Shown piece after piece: positions 58,724 through 64,000 of a DNA stretch of 64,000 nucleotides; position 1 is the first letter of the stretch; every line of letters starts with the position of its first letter. The notes under the pieces were generated by a model. The model did no database searches and had not been told where the DNA came from. It worked only from the letters and a program-made list of their open reading frames with translations. Both the position numbers and the translations under genes were made by a program. Source of the DNA: a virus; the IMG/VR virus record IMGVR_UViG_3300021185_003494, positions 1 through 64,000 of that record; one strand, written 5' to 3'.

Positions 58724-59224
58724 ATGGGACAAAAAAGGACATCTATTTTTAATGTAGTTTTGGCAAGTATTATTATTGTAATGTTGGCTATTAATATTTT
58801 TATTGTATGTACGTATGCCAAATTAACAAGTAGCCATCCCTTACAAAATATACGAGAAGTTACAGTTGATCCCATTAATACTGAAAGTCCACATATAGTC
58901 TTTCGAGGAAAGTATGATAGAGCTATTATGTGTACCTTAAAAGGATTTACTGTGTTGCTTATCAATACATCTAATCAAGATACACTAATGCTTAATCACA
59001 ACCACCTGGCTATATCTCCAGAACCAAACACTGGCCCAGGAAAAGATATTGATATTAAATTTGCACTCCATACACCAAAAGCAATATATGCAGGACATTG
59101 GGCAACACAATTTACTGGAAGTTATTCGTGTAGTAATGGAATGTTTACCGATCAAAAAACAGTGCTAGTTAAAACAAAACCATTTCAAGTTTATGACGCA
59201 AGCGTAACCTTCGATCAACCTTAA
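58724..59224 (+). CDS. Membrane-anchored periplasmic-type protein, unknown
   Basis: 166 residues. N-terminal membrane segment residues 9-31 (VVLASIIIVMLAINIFIVC) after a short basic start, then a beta-rich domain with two Cys (MCTLKGFTVLL, YSCSNGMF). N-in anchored, domain outside the membrane. Its own leaderless late promoter marks it as a separate cargo gene. Confidence 0.6.
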   Translation: MGQKRTSIFNVVLASIIIVMLAINIFIVCTYAKLTSSHPLQNIREVTVDPINTESPHIVFRGKYDRAIMCTLKGFTVLLINTSNQDTLMLNHNHLAISPEPNTGPGKDIDIKFALHTPKAIYAGHWATQFTGSYSCSNGMFTDQKTVLVKTKPFQVYDASVTFDQP

Positions 59225-59233
59225 TATTAATCC

Positions 59234-59262
59234 TTGACCTTTTTACACTTTTATGCTATATT
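59234..59262 (+). promoter_or_regulatory. Sigma70-type early promoter 1 of the clamp operon
   Basis: TTGACC (59234-59239), 17-nt spacer, TATATT (59257-59262) with TGC before it. Confidence 0.75.
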
Positions 59263-59286
59263 ATAACCACTTAGTAAAGAAATCTA

Positions 59287-59315
59287 TTGACAAGACCATA
59301 GATTTGCTATACTAT
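59287..59315 (+). promoter_or_regulatory. Sigma70-type early promoter 2 of the clamp operon
   Basis: TTGACA (59287-59292) with TATACT at 59308-59313 (15-nt spacer, extended TGC) or TACTAT at 59310-59315 (17-nt spacer). Two promoters in tandem suit a gene needed in high amount. Confidence 0.65.
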
Positions 59316-59348
59316 CATATAAATTACATTTTATAAAAGGAGATACTT

Positions 59349-60104
59349 ATGAGTATGAACACACGTGATGTTGTGCAAGATATTGTCAAGCATACAGCTG
59401 GACTTGGATTTATTAACAGTGTTAAAGTCACAGGAACAGAAGAAGATACAAAACTAGACGCTATGGATAGTGATAGAACTGTTATTTTACAAGCAAAATT
59501 GCATAACAATGTACCAGAATTTTTTGGTGAGTTTGGTTTGGGTAACCTTGGTTTCCTAAATGGTATTACTGGGCTAACAAGTTACCAAGCTGAAGATGCG
59601 TCTATTGAAATTGTAAGTCGTGAACGTAACGGACAAACAATTCCAGATGCAATCTTATTTAAAGACGTTGAAGGTAATACTGACCAGTATCGTTTTATGA
59701 GCAAAGAGATTGTTGAACAAACACTACAAACTGTTAAGTTTAAAGGTGTTGAATGGGATGTTACATTTGAACCAACAAAAGCAAAAGTAAGTGAACTTAC
59801 ACAAGTTGCTGGTATCTATGGTGGCATTGAACCTAACTTTACTGTAAAGACTGAAAATGGTAACTTGATTGTTACTGTGGGTGCCGCTGATGGTAGCTTT
59901 ACAGGTAAGCGTACATTTGCACAAAATGTAGATGGGGAACTTAATGAAGGCTATGCATGGCCATTGGCACAAGTACTATCAATCCTAAAACTAGGAATGA
60001 GCGGAGCATGCGTAATGCAAATTAGTAAACGAGGCGCACTACAAATTAGTGTAGATAGTGGTATTGGACAATATAACTATATTCTTCCAGCATTAACGGT
60101 ATAA
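59349..60104 (+). CDS. 45: Sliding clamp gp45
   Basis: 251 residues (T4 gp45 has 228). The trimeric ring holds DNA polymerase on DNA and, in T4, activates late transcription. FGLGNLGFLNGITGLTSYQ matches the gp45 core (FLGILSLV-type), followed by ASIEIV, DAILFKDVEGN, YRFMSKEIVEQTLQTVKF and, at the end, VMQISKRGALQISVDS. AAAAGGAG ribosome binding site. It begins an operon with the DpdA-like gene, 5 nt downstream. Confidence 0.8.
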   Translation: MSMNTRDVVQDIVKHTAGLGFINSVKVTGTEEDTKLDAMDSDRTVILQAKLHNNVPEFFGEFGLGNLGFLNGITGLTSYQAEDASIEIVSRERNGQTIPDAILFKDVEGNTDQYRFMSKEIVEQTLQTVKFKGVEWDVTFEPTKAKVSELTQVAGIYGGIEPNFTVKTENGNLIVTVGAADGSFTGKRTFAQNVDGELNEGYAWPLAQVLSILKLGMSGACVMQISKRGALQISVDSGIGQYNYILPALTV

Positions 60105-60109
60105 TATAA

Positions 60110-61615
60110 ATGGCTAACAAAGTTAATCTAACTGACAGTAATAAAGACTACAGTGTATTTTTGCCAAGTATTAGTAGTTTTTATGATCGTACTATTAGTA
60201 AGTATAGAGAACTAGGATCAGATTTCTTTCCTGATGAACGTATACCTGATGCGTTTGAGAATGGTATTGACGGATGTGACTTTTTAAAACCTGATGCTTA
60301 TTACAATTATAAGTGGGGGTTATATTCAGCAGGACATGCCCAACTAGATCTTTCTAAAGCTAATGCACATGATAATATGGTGCAAGCACGTGACAGAAAA
60401 AATACTTTTATACTTGGTGACTCAGGTGGGTTCCAGATTATTAAAGGTGTTATCCAATGTGACTGGCCAAACTTTAAAACTGATGATAGTTTGAGGCATA
60501 CTATTCTAAACTGGTTAGAACATACATCAGACTATAGTATGATTTTAGATATTCCTACACTAGCTGCAGAACCTACATTCCGTGAACGAACAGGAATTAG
60601 TAGCTTCAATGAGTGCTTAGACTATACAGATTTTAATGTAAATTGGTTTAAGAAAAATCGTAAGTATCAAACAAAGTATCTTAATGTTATGCAGGGTCGT
60701 AATTGGGCCGAAGCAGAACACTGGTATGAGAAAATGAAACATCATGATCTCGAAGGATTTGCATTTGGTGGTAGTGCTAAGAATGATATTAATATCATTT
60801 TACGTACACTATTAAAAATGCGTGACGATAAACAGCTTGAAAAAGGTAAGCGTGACCTATTACATTATCTAGGTATTAGTAAACTAGAATGGGCAGCGGC
60901 ATATACACAAATTAAACGTAGTTTACGTGAAACAGTAAACAGTGATATAGAAGTAATGTTTGATTGTGCATCTCCTTTTATTGCAACTGCTAAAGGTCAA
61001 ATCTACACACAACACAGACATCAAAATGATAAGTTTGGTTATGTAATGGAAAGTGCAGTAGATGATAAAAAACTAGCAAATAGTAATATTCCTTTTCCTT
61101 GGGGTAGTCCTGTAGGTGACAGACTTACAATGGGTGATGTCTGTTGGTATGCTCCAGGTATGCTTAACAAGATTGGCAAAGAAGGTAAAACAAGTTGGGA
61201 TAGTTTATCCTACTTCTTGCTAATGGCACATAATGTATATCAGCATATTGAAAGTGTCCAACGTGCAAACGTACTTGTTGACACAGCAAAAACAAGATTT
61301 GATACAAGCCACAAGACTTGGAGAAAAGTTAAAAATGGTAACCGTGACCAACAGTTTGATGCATGGGTACCACGTAATACACTTTATATGGTTAACTTTA
61401 TTGAAGAACTATTTAAAAGTGAAACGCCTATGACAATGCTTGATGAGGCTGCGCCAATGCTTGCTAATTTTAATGGGCAAAAAACACTAACCAATACTAA
61501 CAATAGTTTTAGTAATCTTTTCGATGTTGAAGAACAAAAAGCTACAGTTAGTGGAGAGTATAGTGAAGAAGAGCAGGAAGAAGCAAGCGAATTCCTGGAA
61601 ACATTAAGTGCTTGA
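60110..61615 (+). CDS. dpdA: DpdA/TGT-like transglycosylase
   Basis: 501 residues. tRNA-guanine transglycosylase (TIM-barrel) family motifs: ILGDSGGFQIIKG (about 101-113, base-binding Asp), YLNVMQG (about 190-196), FAFGGSAKND, and the nucleophile Asp in VMFDCASPFI (about 283-292). The tRNA-enzyme zinc motif (CxCxxC...H) is not visible, as in phage DNA-type DpdA proteins that exchange guanine for a 7-deazaguanine in DNA. The C-terminal ~90 residues are acidic and phage-specific. It is next to the clamp gene, so DNA modification at the fork is an attractive inference. Confidence 0.75.
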   Translation: MANKVNLTDSNKDYSVFLPSISSFYDRTISKYRELGSDFFPDERIPDAFENGIDGCDFLKPDAYYNYKWGLYSAGHAQLDLSKANAHDNMVQARDRKNTFILGDSGGFQIIKGVIQCDWPNFKTDDSLRHTILNWLEHTSDYSMILDIPTLAAEPTFRERTGISSFNECLDYTDFNVNWFKKNRKYQTKYLNVMQGRNWAEAEHWYEKMKHHDLEGFAFGGSAKNDINIILRTLLKMRDDKQLEKGKRDLLHYLGISKLEWAAAYTQIKRSLRETVNSDIEVMFDCASPFIATAKGQIYTQHRHQNDKFGYVMESAVDDKKLANSNIPFPWGSPVGDRLTMGDVCWYAPGMLNKIGKEGKTSWDSLSYFLLMAHNVYQHIESVQRANVLVDTAKTRFDTSHKTWRKVKNGNRDQQFDAWVPRNTLYMVNFIEELFKSETPMTMLDEAAPMLANFNGQKTLTNTNNSFSNLFDVEEQKATVSGEYSEEEQEEASEFLETLSA

Positions 61616-61640
61616 CAGAAATAAATTTTTCTGTTATTTT
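61612..61640 (+). promoter_or_regulatory. Sigma70-type early promoter
   Basis: TTGACA (61612-61617, overlapping the dpdA stop), 17-nt spacer, TATTTT (61635-61640). Drives the 61667-63945 genes. Confidence 0.7.
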
Positions 61641-61666
61641 AAATATAACCATGATAGGAGACAATA

Positions 61667-61858
61667 ATGGCAAAGAAGATTAGACTTGTAGATGGCGAAC
61701 CTGTAGAAGAAAATGCAGCAATCGATCCATCAGTACCAGTATCAGGAGAAGTATTCTCTCCTGAGCAAGCGGCCCAGCTTATGAAATATGCTGAGGCAAT
61801 TGACTGGAAACTTTGGGAAATCCTAAAGATCCTTCGTACACAAACTGAAGGAAAGTAA
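61667..61858 (+). CDS. Small unknown protein
   Basis: 63 residues. KKIRLVDGEPVEENAAIDPS, then FSPEQAAQLMKYAEAIDWKL and EILKILRTQTEG. GATAGGAGACA before the ATG. First gene of an early operon; no motif recognised. Confidence 0.55.
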   Translation: MAKKIRLVDGEPVEENAAIDPSVPVSGEVFSPEQAAQLMKYAEAIDWKLWEILKILRTQTEGK

Positions 61859-61859
61859 A

Positions 61860-62249
61860 ATGGCTTTGAAAGTCAACACGAGACAGATTTGGGTTACATT
61901 CCAACGTGAAGGGATACACTTGTATCCTGCCGCTATTGATGACCCAGCTCTTGCTACAGGAAAGTGGGACGATGTATCTTTTTTAGGATACGCACATCGT
62001 CATATTTTCCATTTTCGTGTAGCGATTGATGTACAACACAATGACAGAGATATTGAATTTATCCAATTCAAGCGGTGGCTAGAATCACTGTATTCAGTAG
62101 GAACGCTGGAGTTGAATCATCGTAGTTGTGAGATGATTGCTGAGGAATTAGCAGAATCTATCAATCAAAAATATCCGGGCCGTAACATTACAATCAGCGT
62201 AGCTGAAGATAATGAAAACGGAGCAACAATGACATTTAATGCAACATAA
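61860..62249 (+). CDS. QueD/6-pyruvoyltetrahydropterin synthase-like protein without catalytic Cys
   Basis: 129 residues, the family length. The zinc triad can be read: His in FQREGIHLYP (about 15-24), and His-x-His in GYAHRHIFHFRVAID (about 42-56). Later ELNHRSCEMIAEELAES (His, and the P-T-x-E-N-type helix) and ISVAEDNENGATM (Glu). The catalytic Cys usually found before His-x-His is absent, so the activity is in question. QueD makes a 7-deazaguanine precursor; the neighbour DpdA uses such bases. This is a by-eye match. Confidence 0.55.
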   Translation: MALKVNTRQIWVTFQREGIHLYPAAIDDPALATGKWDDVSFLGYAHRHIFHFRVAIDVQHNDRDIEFIQFKRWLESLYSVGTLELNHRSCEMIAEELAESINQKYPGRNITISVAEDNENGATMTFNAT

Positions 62250-62259
62250 AGGAAAAATA

Positions 62260-62583
62260 ATGTCTAATACAAAAAATCCTAACCAATTTAATATTGGAGG
62301 TATATATACTTTGCAAGATATTAAGTATGATTTACTTAAAATTATTGCACCACATGATGGGTATATGTATAATCGCAAGGATACAGATAAAGTACGTTCT
62401 TTGTTTGAATCTTTTCTAGGTGATCTTCGTAAAGCATACAAGATCCGTGAATTTGTAATTCGTGATACTGAAAAGGATAACGCAATTACATATGATTTAG
62501 AAATACGTATTCACAAGGATCGTAGTCCTAAAAAACTTAAAATTCATGTAGGACGCCTTTTATATACATCGAAGGCAGCCTAA
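62260..62583 (+). CDS. Small unknown phage protein
   Basis: 107 residues from the ATG at 62260 (AAAGGAAAA upstream); an earlier in-frame ATG at 62239 lies in the QueD-like gene. FNIGGIYTLQDIKYDLLKII, NRKDTDKVRSLFESFLGDL, then IREFVIRDTEKDNAITYDL and a basic end. Alpha-beta fold; no motif. Confidence 0.5.
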   Translation: MSNTKNPNQFNIGGIYTLQDIKYDLLKIIAPHDGYMYNRKDTDKVRSLFESFLGDLRKAYKIREFVIRDTEKDNAITYDLEIRIHKDRSPKKLKIHVGRLLYTSKAA

Positions 62584-63344
62584 TGAAAAGGGTAGTGGTA
62601 GTTAGTGGAGGATTTGATCCAGTCCACAGCGGTCATATTGCCATGTTTAAAGCAGCCAAGGCGTTGGGAGACGTCTTGGTTGTCGCACTTAATAGTGATG
62701 ATTGGCTAACACGCAAAAAAGGACAACCATTTATGCCTTGGAAAGAACGCATGTCAATTATTAAAGAATTGGCAGTCGTAGACCAAGTCATTGAATTTGA
62801 CGATAGCGATAACACAGCATGCGCGGCACTTACTGATACACTAGCAGAATGGAAAGGTAATCCAGTTTTATTTGCAAATGGTGGTGATCGTGGAAAAGAT
62901 AATATTCCAGAAATGTCAGTACAAGATCCACGCCTAACGTTTGAGTTTGGTGTTGGGGGAAATGATAAAAAGAATAGTAGCAGTTGGATACTTAAAGAGT
63001 GGAGCCAACCTACAACACAACGTGCTTGGGGAAGTTATACAGTATTACATAATGGTCCAGGTTGGGCTGTTAAAGAGTTAGCATTTGGCACAGATACACC
63101 ACTTAGTGATCAGCGACACTTTATTCGTAGTGAACACTGGCATGTCATTGAAGGAACAATCCGTATGGATTTAGAATTTCCTAATGGCGATAAGGAAAGC
63201 AAAAGATATGGTCCAGGTGAAAGTATTGACATTCCAGTACTAACATGGCACAAAGCATATAATGTAGGAAGTAGGACTGCCAAAGTAATTGAAGTCTGGA
63301 TGGGTGAGAAACTGTCTGAGGACGATATTGAAAGGAGAGACTAA
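62583..63344 (+). CDS. Nucleotidyltransferase-cupin fusion (HldE/RfaE2-like plus sugar isomerase-type cupin)
   Basis: 253 residues. Residues 1-110: cytidylyl/adenylyltransferase fold with VVVVSGGFDPVHSGHIAMFK (HxGH, about 4-23), VALNSDDWLTRKKG and PWKERMSIIKEL (about 52-63), like the ADP-heptose nucleotidyltransferase domain. Residues 140-253: a cupin like type II mannose-6-phosphate isomerases: RAWGSYTVLHNGPGW, FIRSEHWHVIEG, YGPGESIDIPVLTWHK and WMGEKLSEDDIERRD. Probably builds an activated sugar for surface or virion glycans. Start overlaps the previous stop. Confidence 0.8.
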   Translation: MKRVVVVSGGFDPVHSGHIAMFKAAKALGDVLVVALNSDDWLTRKKGQPFMPWKERMSIIKELAVVDQVIEFDDSDNTACAALTDTLAEWKGNPVLFANGGDRGKDNIPEMSVQDPRLTFEFGVGGNDKKNSSSWILKEWSQPTTQRAWGSYTVLHNGPGWAVKELAFGTDTPLSDQRHFIRSEHWHVIEGTIRMDLEFPNGDKESKRYGPGESIDIPVLTWHKAYNVGSRTAKVIEVWMGEKLSEDDIERRD

Positions 63345-63610
63345 TGACTGATTATTATGCATTACACTGGAGCGACATATTTGGAAATATGGGAGTATTA
63401 CTCTTAGTATCAACCTATTTGCTATTACAAGCAGATAAAATTGATGCTAAAGGTTTCTTTTATAGTTTTGCAAACCTAATGGTAGCATTATTGTTATTTG
63501 TAAATCTATATTTTAAACCAGTACTAGCCAATATTACCCTTGAAATATTTTGGGCGGCTATCAGTATATACGGACTGTATAAATGGAATAAAAAAAGGAA
63601 AGACAAATGA
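63344..63610 (+). CDS. Small membrane protein
   Basis: 88 residues with three hydrophobic segments (about 12-29, 39-56, 63-80) and a basic end KWNKKRKDK. Similar in plan to the CBU_0592-type small membrane proteins. Overlaps its neighbours by 1 and 4 nt. Confidence 0.6.
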   Translation: MTDYYALHWSDIFGNMGVLLLVSTYLLLQADKIDAKGFFYSFANLMVALLLFVNLYFKPVLANITLEIFWAAISIYGLYKWNKKRKDK

Positions 63611-63945
63611 AATATGTAATTGATATCGACGGCACTATCTGTAAAGAAGTAATTATACCTGACAGTGGTGGCAAAAAAGATTATGCTAATCATATTCCTA
63701 TGTACGATAGGATTGCAAAAGTAAATGCATTGTACGATGCAGGACACACAATCAAATATATGACTGCTCGTGGTTGCGTAAGTGGTATCGATTATGGCGG
63801 ATTAACACAGGATCAGCTAGACAGTTGGGGTTGCAAATATCATGAACTAAGTGTAGGTCAAAAAGAGAACTACGATATTTGGATTGACGACAAAGCGTTT
63901 TGGAGTGAAAACTTCTTTAGAGATACAGGAGAGTCATATGAGTGA
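63607..63945 (+). CDS. HAD-type phosphatase
   Basis: 112 residues, short for the family. Motif I YVIDIDGTIC (residues 3-12, DxDGT), motif II IKYMTARG (about 49-56), KYHELSVGQKENYDIWIDDK with Lys and the motif IV-like IDDKAF (about 95-100). Dephosphorylates a small sugar phosphate or nucleotide. With the nucleotidyltransferase-cupin gene it suggests a sugar-nucleotide operon. Confidence 0.75.
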   Translation: MKYVIDIDGTICKEVIIPDSGGKKDYANHIPMYDRIAKVNALYDAGHTIKYMTARGCVSGIDYGGLTQDQLDSWGCKYHELSVGQKENYDIWIDDKAFWSENFFRDTGESYE

Positions 63946-64000
63946 ACAAACAAACTATTGTACAACAAAAGGTCTAGGATGGGCTTTTTTAATTATTATT
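63938..64000 (+). CDS. N-terminus of an unknown protein (cut by window end)
   Basis: ATG at 63938 with AGGAGAG upstream, overlapping the HAD gene by 8 nt; 21 codons to the window end, the last of them hydrophobic (GWAFLIII), so perhaps a membrane protein. Confidence 0.5.
   Translation, partial: MSEQTNYCTTKGLGWAFLIII

Noticed and set aside
1-64000. CRISPR array, insertion sequence, integrase or attachment site
   Set aside because: No regularly spaced repeats, transposase or integrase motifs were seen.
1-64000. Cyanophage photosynthesis genes (psbA, psbD, hli)
   Set aside because: None present, which argues against a cyanobacterial host but does not prove another.

Overview
The window is a 64 kb piece of the genome of a T4-like marine myovirus. 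It is AT-rich and densely packed, with gene ends overlapping by 1 to 20 bases. It carries the T4 replication, recombination and packaging set: large terminase, gp32, UvsX, a UvsY candidate, UvsW, gp61 primase, gp41 helicase, a gp62 candidate, the gp45 clamp and NrdA/NrdB. There are no photosynthesis genes. A glycine-betaine type transporter pair (ProX, ProW) is present. I infer a heterotrophic marine host, perhaps a SAR11-like alphaproteobacterium; the host is not shown by the sequence.

Layout. 1-7.1 kb: virion protein genes, terL, gp32, uvsX, uvsY. 7.2-20 kb: early replication genes (AAA+ ATPase, uvsW, gp62-like, a miniature DnaE-like protein, primase, helicase) interrupted by cargo genes (radical SAM, SGNH). 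20-28.9 kb: small late/structural genes, a ligase-like protein, a PD-(D/E)XK exonuclease and a third SGNH protein. 28.9-34.8 kb: nrdA, nrdB, glutaredoxin, then a PAAR-M15 peptidase fusion and envelope proteins. 34.8-41.9 kb: twelve tRNA genes in four groups, a structured small RNA, a nuclease, an M42 aminopeptidase and a minus-strand block of radical SAM and 2-oxoglutarate (2OG) oxygenase genes. 42-58.7 kb: a large enzyme island with two paralogous B12-type radical SAM proteins, a Cys-less peroxiredoxin, six 2OG-oxygenase-like proteins (counting 49042 and 56532), a methyltransferase, ProX/ProW, ATP-grasp, alpha/beta hydrolase, GNAT, SDR, another radical SAM/SPASM protein and a ferredoxin-NADP reductase. 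59-64 kb: sliding clamp, a DpdA/TGT-like transglycosylase, a QueD-like protein, a nucleotidyltransferase-cupin fusion and a HAD phosphatase.

Regulation is visible in the DNA. Early-type genes and tRNA or small-RNA units have sigma70 promoters, mostly TTGACA-N17-TATATT. Late-type genes have a T4 late element (N)ATAAATA. In eight genes (terL and seven mostly isolated cargo genes) the late element ends exactly 5 nt before the ATG. This places the predicted transcription start on the A of the start codon, so these mRNAs should be leaderless.

Working together: replication, recombination and nucleotide supply genes run the T4 programme, and the tRNAs serve the AT-rich codon use. The enzyme island (radical SAM, B12-radical SAM, 2OG oxygenases, FNR as a possible electron source, ATP-grasp, methyltransferase) looks like a biosynthetic or surface-modification pathway. 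Its substrate cannot be read from the sequence. Gene names are from family motifs recognised by eye; no database search was run.
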